From Oerskovia turbata (lineage in GTDB: Bacteria; Actinomycetota; Actinomycetes; Actinomycetales; Cellulomonadaceae), in NCBI RefSeq assembly GCF_000718325.1, contig NZ_JOFV01000008.1, positions 62,001 through 126,000 on the forward strand: a stretch of DNA of 64,000 nucleotides, given 5' to 3'. The notes beneath the pieces were generated by a model, which saw only the letters and a list, made by a program, of their open reading frames with translations, was not told where the DNA came from and made no database searches. Shown piece by piece: positions 17,165-26,323 of this stretch (position 1 is its first letter; each line of letters opens with the position of its first letter). Both the position numbers and the translations under genes were made by a program.

Positions 17165-17190
17165 AGGGCCGGCGGATCTCCGTCGGCCCT
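17165..17190 (+). terminator. Hairpin between WxL-like and DUF916-like genes
   Basis: Imperfect hairpin AGGGCCGgcGGATCTCCgtCGGCCCT, 36 nt after the stop of the first gene. It may attenuate read-through to the DUF916-like gene. Confidence 0.5.
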
Positions 17191-17238
17191 GTACCGTCTC
17201 CGGAGCAGCAACCCGTTCGAGGAAGACCGGAAGTCGTG

Positions 17239-18480
17239 GTGAGCAAGGACATGAAGAACGCACGTGAGGCAGGACCTCGACCGACGAGGTGGACCATCGC
17301 CGGGCACCGCACGGCACTCGCAGCACTGGGAGCCCTGGTGCTCAGCCTGGTCGGCGCCGTCGGAACGGCCCACGCGAGCGCACCCGACCCCGACAGCTTC
17401 AGGTTCTCGGTCACCACGGCCTCGCCCGAGGGGCCCGACGACCGCAGGATCTTCGACTTCGTCGCGGAACCAGGTGCCCAGATCCAGGACCAGGTCGCGG
17501 TCTCCAACCACGGTCCGGCCCCCGTGACGTTCGCCATGGTCACGAACGACGGCATCTTCACCCCCACGGGAAGCTTCGACATCCGTACCTCCGACCAGGA
17601 GCCCCAGGACTCCGGCGGCTGGTTCGAGGTCCAGCCGAGCGTGGAGGTCCCCGCGGGGGAGACCGTGATCGTGCCGTTCACCATCACGGTGCCCGAGAAC
17701 GTGACGCCCGGCGACCACCCCGCCGGTATCGTCGCGACCGTCACGACGGCAGCCTCCGCCTCAGGGCCGGGGGTCGGCGTCGAGAGCCGGGTCGGCGTGC
17801 GGGTCAACCTGCGGGTCCCGGGGGAGGTCGTGCCCTCGATCGCGCTCGGCGACGTCAGCGCGACCTACACGCCGTCGTGGAACCCCTTCGCCCCCGGCGA
17901 CGTCCGGGTGTCCTACGAGGTGACCAACGACGGGAACCTGCGGGTCGCCGGGGATCAGACGATCACGGCGTCCGGACCGTTCGGCATCGGCGCCGCCACC
18001 CTGGACCGCGGAGTCGAGGGGATCAAGGAGCTCATCCCCGGCACCTCGCGCTCGACCGCGGCGACGATCGGTGGGATCTGGCCCGTCGGGCCCGTGACGA
18101 CCGAGATCGTCGTGACACCCGCGCTCGTCGAGACCGAGGGCGAGACCGGTGGGGCGATCGACGTCCCTGCGGCAGACCTGCGACCCGTCACCGTCACGGT
18201 GACGACCTGGGCGGTCCCCTGGGTCCACCTGCTCCTCCTCGCGGTGGTCGTGCTCGTCGTGATCGGGGTGCGGGACAACCGTCGTCGGCGCACGCAGCGT
18301 CTGGAGGCTCTCCTGGCGAGGGCGCGTGCCGAGGGCCGCGCCGCGGCAGCCGGAGAGCCCAGTACCGGAGCGGCCACCGCGCCCGGCGACCCGGCACCCA
18401 CGGCACCCACCGCGACCACGGCACCCGACGCCCTCGCCGAGCCTGCCCGGGGGACCCGAGCGCCGTCGTCGGGCGACTGA
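17239..18480 (+). CDS. DUF916-like (WxL-interacting) membrane-anchored protein
   Basis: About 413 aa. GTG at 17239 was preferred for GGAAG at 5 nt spacing; GTG 17236 and ATG 17251 are alternatives. Signal peptide, then an Ig-like domain (FRFSVTTASPEGPDDRRIFDF ... VSNHGPAPVTFAMVTND ... GWFEVQPSVEVPAGETVIVPFTITVPENVTPGDHPAGI) typical of DUF916 peptidoglycan-binding regions. A second beta domain follows (SYEVTNDGNLRVAGDQTITASGPFG), then one membrane helix near 340-360, a basic stop-transfer and an Ala/Pro/Thr-rich cytoplasmic tail. It likely anchors or displays the preceding WxL-like protein. Confidence 0.75.
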   Translation: MSKDMKNAREAGPRPTRWTIAGHRTALAALGALVLSLVGAVGTAHASAPDPDSFRFSVTTASPEGPDDRRIFDFVAEPGAQIQDQVAVSNHGPAPVTFAMVTNDGIFTPTGSFDIRTSDQEPQDSGGWFEVQPSVEVPAGETVIVPFTITVPENVTPGDHPAGIVATVTTAASASGPGVGVESRVGVRVNLRVPGEVVPSIALGDVSATYTPSWNPFAPGDVRVSYEVTNDGNLRVAGDQTITASGPFGIGAATLDRGVEGIKELIPGTSRSTAATIGGIWPVGPVTTEIVVTPALVETEGETGGAIDVPAADLRPVTVTVTTWAVPWVHLLLLAVVVLVVIGVRDNRRRRTQRLEALLARARAEGRAAAAGEPSTGAATAPGDPAPTAPTATTAPDALAEPARGTRAPSSGD

Positions 18481-18538
18481 CGGAGACGCCGCGGGCGCGC
18501 ACCCGCGGGACCGGGCCGTGCGGGTCGCCGTCGTCGCG

Positions 18539-18544
18539 TAACCT
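18539..18544 (+). promoter_or_regulatory. -10 element TAACCT of prfB
   Basis: TAACCT, 8 nt before the GTG start of prfB. Supports GTG 18553 over the in-frame TTG at 18544 and a leaderless transcript. Confidence 0.45.
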
Positions 18545-18552
18545 TGAGGACC

Positions 18553-19677
18553 GTGGCCACCATCGACTTCCCGCACGAGATCCGCGCCCTGCGATCGACG
18601 CTCGACACCATCAGCGCCGTGAGCGACCCCGACGCCCTGCGCGTCCAGATCGCCGAGCTGTCGGACAAGGCGTCGGCGCCGGACCTGTGGGACGACCCGG
18701 ACGCCGCCCAGAAGGTCACGACGGCCCTGTCGCAGACCCAGTCCGAGCTCGACCGCATCACCAACATGAGCGACCGGATCGACGACCTCGAGACGCTCGT
18801 CGAGATGGCCAGCGATGCTGACGTCGGCGACGCTGACAGTGCAGCGACTCTTGCCGAGGCGGGCTCCGAGCTCGAGCTGATCCGCAAGGACCTGGGCGTG
18901 CTCGAGGTCAAGACCCTGCTCTCGGGCGAGTACGACGCACGCGAGGCCGTCGTGACGATCCGCTCCGGTGCGGGCGGCGTCGACGCCGCCGACTTCGCGG
19001 AGATGCTCATGCGCATGTACCTGCGCTGGGCCGAGCGTCACGGCTACCCGACCCAGGTGCTCGACACGTCGTACGCCGAGGAGGCCGGGCTCAAGTCCGC
19101 GACGTTCGAGGTCAAGGCGCCCTACGCGTTCGGACACCTGTCGGTCGAGGCCGGCACGCACCGCCTGGTGCGCATCTCGCCGTTCGACAACCAGGGCCGG
19201 CGCCAGACGTCGTTCGCGGCGGTCGAGGTCATCCCGCTCATCGAGCAGACCGACTCGGTCGAGATCCCCGAGTCCGAGATCAAGGTCGACGTCTTCCGCT
19301 CGTCGGGCCCCGGCGGACAGTCCGTCAACACGACGGACTCGGCCGTGCGCATGACCCACATCCCCACGGGGATCGTCGTCTCGATGCAGAACGAGAAGTC
19401 GCAGATCCAGAACCGCGCCGCGGCCCTGCGCGTGCTCCAGTCGCGCCTGCTCCTGCAGCGCCAGGCCGAGGAGAGCGCCGCCAAGAAGGCCATGGCGGGC
19501 GACATCAAGGCGAGCTGGGGCGACCAGATGCGCTCCTACGTCCTGCACCCGTACCAGATGGTCAAGGACCTGCGGACCGAGTACGAGGTCGGCAACACCT
19601 CAGGGGTGTTCGACGGCGACATCGACGGCTTCATCGAGGCCGGGATCCGGTGGCGACGCAGCGCTGACCAGGCCTGA
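18553..19677 (+). CDS. prfB: Peptide chain release factor 2
   Basis: A 374-aa class I release factor that recognises UGA/UAA. It carries the RF2-specific SPF tripeptide ([16 protein letters not shown]) and the catalytic GGQ ([17 protein letters not shown]), which triggers peptidyl-tRNA hydrolysis. The reading frame is continuous: the programmed +1 frameshift found in many prfB genes is absent. It is followed by a terminator and the ftsE-ftsX genes, the usual actinobacterial order. Confidence 0.96.
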   Translation: MATIDFPHEIRALRSTLDTISAVSDPDALRVQIAELSDKASAPDLWDDPDAAQKVTTALSQTQSELDRITNMSDRIDDLETLVEMASDADVGDADSAATLAEAGSELELIRKDLGVLEVKTLLSGEYDAREAVVTIRSGAGGVDAADFAEMLMRMYLRWAERHGYPTQVLDTSYAEEAGLKSATFEVKAPYAFGHLSVEAGTHRLVRISPFDNQGRRQTSFAAVEVIPLIEQTDSVEIPESEIKVDVFRSSGPGGQSVNTTDSAVRMTHIPTGIVVSMQNEKSQIQNRAAALRVLQSRLLLQRQAEESAAKKAMAGDIKASWGDQMRSYVLHPYQMVKDLRTEYEVGNTSGVFDGDIDGFIEAGIRWRRSADQA

Positions 19678-19683
19678 CGGTGC

Positions 19684-19706
19684 GGCCGGGACCTCGTGTC
19701 CCGGCC
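19684..19706 (+). terminator. Terminator hairpin after prfB
   Basis: Perfect 9-bp stem GGCCGGGAC/GTCCCGGCC with loop CTCGT, a few bases after the prfB stop. The remaining 150 bases to ftsE hold a possible -10 TACTCT near 19796 and no gene. Confidence 0.7.
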
Positions 19707-19858
19707 CCGTCCGTCACCCGGGGTGAAACCTCCCACCAGGGCGCCGGATACGGACGTACCCGGCGTGTCAGCGGTGTCAGGCGTTTCGGGCGTGCCTACT
19801 CTCGTGGGCGACCAGCGAACACTTTTCGCTTCCCCCCACGAGAGACTGGTCAACCCCT

Positions 19859-20740
19859 GTGATCCGTTTTGAGAACGTCTCGAAGGTCTACGCCCGTGGC
19901 GCCAGACCTGCCCTGAACGGCATGTCCGCCGAGATCGAGCGCGGCGAGTTCGTCTTCCTGGTCGGCGCCTCCGGCTCCGGCAAGTCGACGTGCCTGCGGC
20001 TCGCCCTGCGCGAGGAGCGGCCCACCCAGGGCAAGGTCTTCGTCGCCGGGCGCGACCTGTCGACCCTGTCGAGCTGGAAGGTCCCGTCGCTGCGTCGGCA
20101 GATCGGCGTCGTGTTCCAGGACTTCCGGCTCCTGCAGAACAAGACGGTCTTCGAGAACGTGGCGTTCGCGCTCCAGGTGACGGGCAAGCCCCGCCACATG
20201 ATCGCCGTGACGGTCCCCGAGGTCCTCGAGACGGTCGGTCTGCAGGGCAAGGAGAAGCGCCGCCCGCACGAGCTCTCGGGCGGTGAGCAGCAGCGCGTCG
20301 CGATCGCGCGTGCCTTCGTCAACCGGCCCTCGATCCTGCTCGCGGACGAGCCCACCGGGAACCTCGACCCCAACACCTCGCTGGGGATCATGAACCTCCT
20401 CTCACGCATCAACGCCACGGGCACGACGGTCGTCATGGCCACGCACGACTCCGGTTTCGTCAACCAGATGCGCCAGCGCGTCATCGAGCTCTCGAACGGG
20501 GTCGTGCTGCGCGACCAGAAGGACGGTGTCTACGGCGCGGGGGTCCCCATGCCCGACGACGACGCGCTCCGTGCGCCCTCCGGCCACCTCGCGGCGCGAC
20601 CGTGGTCGCCCCCGGTCGAGGTGCGCCCTGTGCCCGCGATCGAGCGCCCCGCGCAGGTCGAGGCGGCCTCGGCGAGCACGACCCAGGGGTCGGCCGCGAG
20701 CTCGACGCAGATGCAGCAGTCCGGCCGGGGGGAGTGGTAG
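19859..20740 (+). CDS. ftsE: Cell division ATP-binding protein FtsE
   Basis: ABC-type ATPase of the FtsEX complex, which couples divisome activity to peptidoglycan hydrolase activation. Seen: Walker [10 protein letters not shown] (36-44), Q-loop VVFQDFRLL, signature [15 protein letters not shown], Walker [13 protein letters not shown] and the His switch MATHD. The core ends near residue 229. The remaining about 64 residues are a low-complexity Pro/Ser/Thr/Gln tail, longer than most FtsE proteins. GTG start; ftsX begins 3 nt after the stop. Confidence 0.95.
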   Translation: MIRFENVSKVYARGARPALNGMSAEIERGEFVFLVGASGSGKSTCLRLALREERPTQGKVFVAGRDLSTLSSWKVPSLRRQIGVVFQDFRLLQNKTVFENVAFALQVTGKPRHMIAVTVPEVLETVGLQGKEKRRPHELSGGEQQRVAIARAFVNRPSILLADEPTGNLDPNTSLGIMNLLSRINATGTTVVMATHDSGFVNQMRQRVIELSNGVVLRDQKDGVYGAGVPMPDDDALRAPSGHLAARPWSPPVEVRPVPAIERPAQVEAASASTTQGSAASSTQMQQSGRGEW

Positions 20741-20743
20741 CAG

Positions 20744-21655
20744 GTGCGTGCCCAGTTCATCCTCGCCGAGATCGGTGCAGGCCTTCGTCGCAACCTCGCG
20801 ATGACCATCTCGGTCGTCCTCGTGACCTTCGTGTCCTTGACCTTCGTGGGGGCGTCCGCGCTCCTCCAGCTGCAGATCGACAAGCTCAAGGACGACTGGT
20901 ACGACCGGGTCGAGGTCTCCGTCTTCCTGTGTCCTATCGACTCCCCGAACCCGACGTGTGCCGGCGGCGAGGCGTCGCCCGAACAGATCGACTCGCTCGA
21001 GACGCTGTTCGCGAGCGAGCTCGGTGACGAGGTCCAGACCGCCTTCTTCGAGTCGAAGGAGGACGCGTTCGGGGCGTTCCAGGAGCGGTTCCCCGACGGG
21101 TACAACGGGACGCAGCTCACGGTCGACGACATGCAGGCCTCGTTCCGCCTCAAGCTCACCAACCCGGAGAACTACGAGGTCGTCAACGACGTCGTCACCG
21201 GACGTCCAGGCGTCGAAGGGGTCGAGGACCAGCGTCGGATCTTCGACTCGCTCTTCCTGGCGCTCAACCGCGCCTCGCTCATGGCCGGTGGCCTCGCCGT
21301 CGTGATGATGCTCGCCGCGGTGCTCCTGATCACCACGACGATCCGTCTGTCGGCCATGAGCCGTCAGCGCGAGACCGAGATCATGAAGCTCGTCGGGGCG
21401 TCCAAGCTGTTCATCCAGCTGCCGTTCATCCTCGAGGGGGCGATCGCCGCGGTGGTCGGTGCGTTCCTCGCGGTCGGGGGCCTCTGGCTCGGGGTCAAGT
21501 ACCTCGTGACGGACTGGCTCCAGAGCTCCGTGAGCTGGATCGCCTACATCTCCGAGGCGGACGTGCTGCGCATCGCGCCGCTGCTGCTTCTCCTCGCATT
21601 CGTCCTGGCGGCCATCTCCTCGGTCGTCACGCTCAGCCGATACACGAGGGTGTGA
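20744..21655 (+). CDS. ftsX: Cell division permease-like protein FtsX
   Basis: A 303-aa membrane partner of FtsE with four membrane segments: one near 20-42, an extracellular domain (about 45-175) containing a Cys pair (LCPIDSPNPTCAGG), then three C-terminal helices. RQRETEIMKLVGAS in the cytoplasmic loop is the conserved FtsE-coupling region. The extracellular domain is expected to engage the coiled-coil hydrolase encoded immediately downstream. Confidence 0.94.
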   Translation: MRAQFILAEIGAGLRRNLAMTISVVLVTFVSLTFVGASALLQLQIDKLKDDWYDRVEVSVFLCPIDSPNPTCAGGEASPEQIDSLETLFASELGDEVQTAFFESKEDAFGAFQERFPDGYNGTQLTVDDMQASFRLKLTNPENYEVVNDVVTGRPGVEGVEDQRRIFDSLFLALNRASLMAGGLAVVMMLAAVLLITTTIRLSAMSRQRETEIMKLVGASKLFIQLPFILEGAIAAVVGAFLAVGGLWLGVKYLVTDWLQSSVSWIAYISEADVLRIAPLLLLLAFVLAAISSVVTLSRYTRV

Positions 21656-21656
21656 C

Positions 21657-23027
21657 ATGTCCCAGCTGACCCGACGCCTCGCAGCGGGCGGAACCGCGCT
21701 GCTCCTCCTCCTGGGAACCGCTGTCGTCGCGACCGCGGACGACCTCGACGACCAGCGCGCGGCCGCAGAACGCCGCCAGAGCCAGGCGCTCAAGGACCGC
21801 GAGGGTCTCGAGTCGGAGCTCGAGGGCACCGACGCGGCGCTGGCTCAGGCGATCCTCGACCTGCAGACGATCGAGGGTCGTCTCCCGGTGGCGCAGGCAG
21901 AGCTCGACACGGCGACGGCCGAGCTCGAACGCACCCAGCGCGAGGCTGCGCAGCTCGAGGTGCGTCTCCAGGACGCACAGGCCGAGGAAGAGGCCATCAG
22001 CCTCGACATCCAGGAGTCCGCGGGCAAGGCGAGCTCGGCGAAGTCCAGCATCGCCGAGATGGCACGACAGGCCTACCGGGGGCAGGGGGAGGTCAGCGGG
22101 CTCGGCATCGTGACCGGTGCGCAGAGCACCGAGGACTTCATCGAGCAGTACGCGATGTCGACGACCGCCGCCCGCACGCAGGCCCGCACCCTCACGGACC
22201 TCCAGGAGGCCGAGTCCATCGCGCGCAACCGGGAGGCCCGGTTGACCGCGATCCGCGAGACGATCGCGGACCTGAAGGTCCAGGCCGACGAGAACGTCGT
22301 CGCGGCTGACGCTGCGCGCACGGCGGCGGCGGACCGCAAGGCCGAGATCGAGGGCCTGATCGTCGAGCAGCAGGCGAAGCAGGCGACGATCGAGTCGCGC
22401 AAGGAGGCCGCTCTCGCCCAGATGGCGGCCAACGAGCAGGCGCAGGCGGCTCTGACCGCCGAGCTCCAGGGGATCATCGCGGCCCAGACCGAGCGTGACC
22501 GGAAGGCCGCCGAGGAGGCGGCCAAGCAGCCGCCGCCCGCCACGGGCGGCGGGTCCGGTGGCGGTGGCGGCTCCGGCGGTGGCTCCGGAGGCGGCGGGGG
22601 TGGCGGTGGCGGCGGCGCATCGACCGGCAAGTTCCTGTCGTACCCGACCGCCGTCCCGCACATCACCTCTCGCTACGGGATGCGCCAGCACCCGGTGCTG
22701 CCGGACACGTACCGGCTGCACGCGGGGACCGACTTCCGCGCGTACTGCGGCACCCCGATCTATGCGTCCGCAGGTGGCACGGTCCTGTTCGCCCGGGCGT
22801 ACGGTGGCCTCGGCAACCAGGTCATGATCAACCACGGCACCGTCAACGGGTCCAACCTCATGACGAGCTACAACCACCTGTCCAGGTTCGCGGTCCGCGC
22901 CGGCCAGAGCGTCTCGAAGGGCGCCCTCGTCGGGTACTCGGGGACGACGGGCACCAGCCAGGCCTGCCACCTGCACTTCGAGGTGTACGTCAACGGCGCG
23001 ACGGTCAATCCGGAGAACATGCTCTGA
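21657..23027 (+). CDS. FtsX-associated M23 peptidoglycan hydrolase (EnvC/RipC-like layout)
   Basis: A 456-aa secreted protein: signal peptide (about 1-28), a long coiled coil (about 30-285, rich in Ala/Glu/Arg), a Gly/Ser linker (about 292-324), and a C-terminal LytM/M23 domain. The domain keeps zinc-site residues (HAGTDF and HLHFEVY), so it should be an active endopeptidase. It begins 1 nt after ftsX. By analogy with EnvC and mycobacterial RipC, FtsEX would relieve coiled-coil autoinhibition at the septum. Confidence 0.9.
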   Translation: MSQLTRRLAAGGTALLLLLGTAVVATADDLDDQRAAAERRQSQALKDREGLESELEGTDAALAQAILDLQTIEGRLPVAQAELDTATAELERTQREAAQLEVRLQDAQAEEEAISLDIQESAGKASSAKSSIAEMARQAYRGQGEVSGLGIVTGAQSTEDFIEQYAMSTTAARTQARTLTDLQEAESIARNREARLTAIRETIADLKVQADENVVAADAARTAAADRKAEIEGLIVEQQAKQATIESRKEAALAQMAANEQAQAALTAELQGIIAAQTERDRKAAEEAAKQPPPATGGGSGGGGGSGGGSGGGGGGGGGGASTGKFLSYPTAVPHITSRYGMRQHPVLPDTYRLHAGTDFRAYCGTPIYASAGGTVLFARAYGGLGNQVMINHGTVNGSNLMTSYNHLSRFAVRAGQSVSKGALVGYSGTTGTSQACHLHFEVYVNGATVNPENML

Positions 23028-23144
23028 GGTAAAGACCTACGGGTCGCGGGCCGAACTCGCGTAACCTGGGACGTCGCGTCGCACGGCGCGGGTGGGCCCG
23101 TCCTGGGCGCACCACGGAGCTCGAGCAGATCGGAAGATGCCCTC

Positions 23145-23615
23145 ATGGCGAAGGAGACTGGCCGCAAGATCATCGCCAGCAACCGCAAGGCCCGCCATGA
23201 CTATCTGATCGTCGACGTGTTCGAGGCCGGGCTCGTCCTGAGCGGCACCGAGGTCAAGGCGTTGCGTCAGGGCCGGGCCTCGCTGCTCGACGGCTACGTG
23301 GCCGTCGACGGTGGCGAGGCCTGGCTCGAGAACGTGCACATCCAGGAGTACTCGCAGGGGACGTGGAACAACCACGCTCCTCGCCGCAAGCGCAAGCTGC
23401 TGCTGCACAAGGACGAGATCTTGCGGCTCGAGGCGAAGTCCCGCGAGAAGGGGTACACGATCGTGCCGCTCTCGCTCTACTTCCTCGACGGTCGCGCGAA
23501 GGTCGAGATCGCGCTCGCGCAGGGCAAGCGGGAGTACGACAAGCGTCAGGCGCTGCGCGAGCAGCAGGACAACCGCGAGGCGCAGCGCGCGATGCGCCAC
23601 CGGCAGAACCGGTGA
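23145..23615 (+). CDS. smpB: SsrA-binding protein SmpB
   Basis: A 156-aa RNA-binding protein that delivers tmRNA to stalled ribosomes. Conserved blocks: [53 protein letters not shown] and the basic C-terminal tail ([23 protein letters not shown]) that enters the mRNA channel. Its RNA partner ssrA lies about 670 bp downstream. A TAACCT hexamer near 23060 may be its -10, with a leader of about 75 nt. Confidence 0.96.
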   Translation: MAKETGRKIIASNRKARHDYLIVDVFEAGLVLSGTEVKALRQGRASLLDGYVAVDGGEAWLENVHIQEYSQGTWNNHAPRRKRKLLLHKDEILRLEAKSREKGYTIVPLSLYFLDGRAKVEIALAQGKREYDKRQALREQQDNREAQRAMRHRQNR

Positions 23616-23745
23616 CGTGCGCGCGCGGGTGAGCGCCGTCGTCGTGCCTCCGGCCGGGGGCGGCCTGCGGCGGGTGAACGTGCATCCGCCTGCCCGACGA
23701 CGTAGCGTCGCAGGGTAGTCGTCGTCACCTTGTCGAGGAGGCCCC

Positions 23746-24159
23746 GTGGTCAAGCTCCGTCAGTACATCCCGCGCGTCGCAGCAGGCGCGTTCATCCTCA
23801 ACTCCGGGCTCACCAAGCGCAGTGCCGACGAGGCGACCGCGCAAGGAGTCCACGGGATGGCCGCAGGGACGTTCCCGTTCCTCGAGGACCAGGACCCCGT
23901 GCAGTTCACCAAGACCCTCTCCACGACCGAGATCGCGCTGGGCACGGCCCTGCTCGTACCGTTCGTCCCGACCGGCGTGGTCGCCCTGGGCCTGGGCGCC
24001 TTCTCGGCAGGCCTCGTGGCGATGTACCTCAAGACGCCGGGGATGACCGAGCAGGACGGGATCAGGCCGACCCCGCAGGGGATCGGTCTCGCCAAGGACG
24101 TCTTCCTGCTGGGTATCGCCGGCGGGCTGCTGGTCGACGCGCTGAGCCGCAAGAAGTAG
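23746..24159 (+). CDS. DoxX-like small membrane protein
   Basis: A 137-aa protein with GTG start and GAGGAGG ribosome binding site. It shows LRQYIPRVAAGAFILNSGLTK at the N-terminus, then hydrophobic segments around 60-80, 84-97 and 112-130. The general plan is that of DoxX-like membrane proteins found between smpB and ssrA in several actinobacteria. The enzymatic role is unknown and the assignment rests on overall pattern. Confidence 0.65.
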   Translation: MVKLRQYIPRVAAGAFILNSGLTKRSADEATAQGVHGMAAGTFPFLEDQDPVQFTKTLSTTEIALGTALLVPFVPTGVVALGLGAFSAGLVAMYLKTPGMTEQDGIRPTPQGIGLAKDVFLLGIAGGLLVDALSRKK

Positions 24160-24197
24160 CACCGGAAATACGTTCGCCCGCGGTGGTGTTGATCCCG

Positions 24198-24203
24198 TAG
24201 GCT
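24198..24203 (+). promoter_or_regulatory. Possible -10 element TAGGCT of ssrA
   Basis: TAGGCT about 85 nt before the mature tmRNA 5' end. It would give a precursor with a leader removed by RNase P. The same hexamer recurs before several protein genes in the window. Confidence 0.4.
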
Positions 24204-24288
24204 GGTACCACTGACCCGGTGTCGAACCGGACGGACGCCCCAGGCGGACGGACGGGGTGGTGCTCGGTCGGTGATTGACAACTGCACA

Positions 24289-24657
24289 GGGGGTGATCGG
24301 TTTCGACGGTGGTCGTGCTTCGAGGAGAAGCGGGCCGAGGATGCAGACTTATCTCGTAAACGACGTCTGCAAACCAATAGGTGCCGATTCCAAGCGCACC
24401 GACTTCGCACTCGCCGCCTGAGCGAGTCTTCGAAGTCCGTCAGCCCGGGGTTGCTCTCGCCCCGGTTCCTGGCGTCAGCTAGAGAGCCACTGCTTACGTC
24501 GTTCGTCATCGGCGGCGTAGGGACTCTTAGATGACTGAGCCCGTCAGCACCTTGTCTGTGTGAGTGCTGGGGCCGAGAAAATCAACAGCAGACTGCGCCC
24601 GGAGAAGTCCTGGATTTGCGCCACCGGACCGGGGTTCGATTCCCCGCACCTCCACCA
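24289..24657 (+). ncRNA. ssrA: Transfer-messenger RNA (ssrA)
   Basis: A 369-nt tmRNA that rescues stalled ribosomes and tags nascent peptides. The 5' end GGGGGTGATCGGTTTCGACG and the 3' end, T-loop GGTTCGATTCC then CACCTCCACCA, pair as a 7-bp acceptor stem with an encoded CCA. The tag reading frame at 24383-24421 encodes ADSKRTDFALAA then TGA, matching the actinobacterial ...DFALAA degradation tag. Hairpins of the pseudoknot region follow. The partner smpB is upstream. Confidence 0.97.
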
Positions 24658-24691
24658 CGTCGCCCGCGGGCGGCGCATCACCCCAGTTGTC

Positions 24692-24729
24692 ACGACGAAG
24701 GGCCGCCCCGCGGGGCGGCCCTTCGTCGT
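24692..24729. terminator. Perfect 38-bp palindromic bidirectional terminator
   Basis: 19-bp arms without spacer (ACGACGAAGGGCCGCCCCG and its exact complement) between the tmRNA gene and the convergent gene ending at 24759. It ends in CCTTCGTCGT, as do three other terminators in the window. Confidence 0.75.
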
Positions 24730-24758
24730 CGCGTTGCGCGGCGGCTGCTGCGTGCCGT

Positions 24759-25139
24759 TCACGACCAGCCGTTGGCCTGCCAGGCCGCCGCCGCGTCGTC
24801 GCCGTCGAGCCACTCGATGCGCAGGGTGTGGTCGGCGAGCTCGAGGCGGCCGGCCTCCCAGGCGTCGATCTCCCGCCCGCGGAGACCCGCGACGTGCCGG
24901 TCCTGGTCGTCGCTGAAGGCGTCCGTGCGGTCGGGGTCGTCGAAGTGGACGCGCCACTGCAGGCGCTCCTCCGGGTTGACGTAGGTAGGGAACGAGTGCG
25001 GGCCCACGGTCTCCCAGTGGGTGCAGACCCTGGTCACGAGGTGCCCGACGGGGGCGGCGCCGTCGTACAGGCGACCGACACGTCGCCGGTAGGTCTCCAG
25101 GCGCCGCTCGTGCTGCTCGACCGCCGACGGCTCAGCCAC
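24759..25139 (-). CDS. Unknown soluble protein (126 aa)
   Basis: GTG at 25137-25139 chosen (VAEPSAVEQHERR) because a GAGGGG element lies just upstream; it overlaps the end of the DUF4349 gene by 8 nt. The protein is Trp/His/Asp-rich: THWETVGPHSFPTYVNPEERLQWRVHFDDPDRTDAFSDDQDRHVAGLRGREIDAWEAGRLELADHTLRIEWLDGDDAAAAW. No signal or membrane segment. I do not recognise the family. It is probably cotranscribed with the lipoprotein gene upstream. Confidence 0.7.
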   Translation of the reverse strand: MAEPSAVEQHERRLETYRRRVGRLYDGAAPVGHLVTRVCTHWETVGPHSFPTYVNPEERLQWRVHFDDPDRTDAFSDDQDRHVAGLRGREIDAWEAGRLELADHTLRIEWLDGDDAAAAWQANGWS

Positions 25140-26109
25140 GGTGACCCCTCGATCCGACGAGGCGCGCGTTCTCGTCGCTGCCCCCTCCGCCGCCGTCCCC
25201 GTCCCCGCCGCCGTCGGACGGGGGCCCCTCGTCGGGGCCGGCGAGCGGGGGAGCGCCGGGGCGCTTGGCCCGCACGGCTCGCAGGACCGCGCGCACGACG
25301 AGCAGCACGAGCGCCGCGGACACGAGCCAGGGAAGCAGTGCACCGGCGGCGACGACGACCGCGTTGAGCGCGACGAGCAGCGCGCTCCACCCGGCCGCGA
25401 GCCCACCGAGGAAGCCCGCCGGGCGGATCGTCGTCTCCGGCGCCTGCGAGAGCACCTGGATGGTGAGCGTCGACATGTCGACGCGGTCGGTGAGCGACGA
25501 GCGTTGCGACTGGAGGCTCTCGAGCTCCGCCTGCCGTGCCGTGAGCTCCTGCTCGGCAGCGAGCAGGTCGGCGGTCGTCGTGGCCTCGGACATGAGGGTC
25601 TGGAGGCGGGTGACCGAGGTGCCGAGCGCCTGGATACGAGCGTCCAGGTCGATCGCGGTCGCGGTGACGTCCTGGGCGTCGAGGGTCACGTCCTGCACCT
25701 CGCCGATCCCGTCCAGCGCGTCGACGGTCGCCGTGACCTTGTCCGCGGGGACGCGGACGGTGAGGCTCCCGTAGGCCTGGTCGTCCTCGCCTGCGTGCTC
25801 GGCACGACTCTCGACCCGGCCTCCGGCGGCCTCGACGAGCTCGCTGATGGCCTGGACGGCGGCTCGTGGGTCGGCGGCCACGACGGTGAGGTCACCCGTG
25901 GTGATCACCTCGCGGTCCTCGTCAGGGACCGATGCGCCGACCAGCCCGGACCCGCCGTCAGAGGCGTCCTGGGCGACGCTGTCCTGGCTGAACGCGTCGG
26001 CGGCGCCCGACGCCTCGGTGCCGCCGTCCGTGGCGGAGCACCCGGCGAGCAGGAGGCCGCCGAGGAGGGCGATCGCGACGATCGACGGCGTGCGGGGCGA
26101 GGTGCGCAT
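25132..26109 (-). CDS. DUF4349-domain lipoprotein
   Basis: A 325-aa envelope protein. Signal peptide with lipobox LLAGC (Cys24), acidic linker, then the DUF4349 region: REVITTGDLTVVAADPRAAVQAISELVEAAGGRVESRAEHAG, ...YGSLTVRVPADKVTATVDAL..., and a coiled coil around TTTADLLAAEQELTARQAELESLQSQ. Two closely spaced membrane helices (about 225-275) and an Asp/Gly-rich C-terminal tail follow. The family is conserved but of unknown role. TAGGGT 6 nt before the ATG indicates a leaderless mRNA. Confidence 0.87.
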   Translation of the reverse strand: MRTSPRTPSIVAIALLGGLLLAGCSATDGGTEASGAADAFSQDSVAQDASDGGSGLVGASVPDEDREVITTGDLTVVAADPRAAVQAISELVEAAGGRVESRAEHAGEDDQAYGSLTVRVPADKVTATVDALDGIGEVQDVTLDAQDVTATAIDLDARIQALGTSVTRLQTLMSEATTTADLLAAEQELTARQAELESLQSQRSSLTDRVDMSTLTIQVLSQAPETTIRPAGFLGGLAAGWSALLVALNAVVVAAGALLPWLVSAALVLLVVRAVLRAVRAKRPGAPPLAGPDEGPPSDGGGDGDGGGGGSDENARLVGSRGHRG

Positions 26110-26115
26110 GCGACG

Positions 26116-26121
26116 ACCCTA
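26116..26121 (-). promoter_or_regulatory. -10 element TAGGGT of DUF4349 gene (leaderless)
   Basis: TAGGGT on the minus strand, 6 nt before the ATG at 26107-26109. Confidence 0.5.
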
Positions 26122-26274
26122 GGTGGGGGTTCGCCCGGAGAGCGTCGGTTCGGGCGGATCGTGACCGTGTTGTGAACTCCCCGTCATCGCACCGAGACAC
26201 GGCGTGCTGCGGGGGCGGGTGGCGCGCGGGGTCGACCGCATCGTGCCCCCGACCTGCGGGAACGCTTCCATCCG

Positions 26275-26319
26275 CGACGACCCGCCCTGCGCCTCGGCCC
26301 GGCGCAGAGCGGGTCGTCG
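26275..26319 (-). terminator. Terminator hairpin after LLM oxidoreductase
   Basis: Long stem (CGACGACCCGC, with a near-perfect complement, plus CTGCGC/GCGCAG) beginning 4 nt after the stop codon of the minus-strand LLM gene. Confidence 0.7.
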
Positions 26320-26323
26320 GGGT

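Noticed and set aside
18553..19677. Programmed +1 frameshift site in prfB
   Set aside because: The frame is uninterrupted from start to stop; no internal TGA in the usual position.
22545..22620. Gly-codon repeat as a DNA repeat element
   Set aside because: It encodes the Gly/Ser linker of the M23 peptidase; ordinary low-complexity coding sequence.
24274..24279. TTGACA just before the tmRNA, as a -35 box
   Set aside because: It ends only 9 nt before the mature 5' end, so no -10 fits between; upstream TAGGCT is a better candidate.
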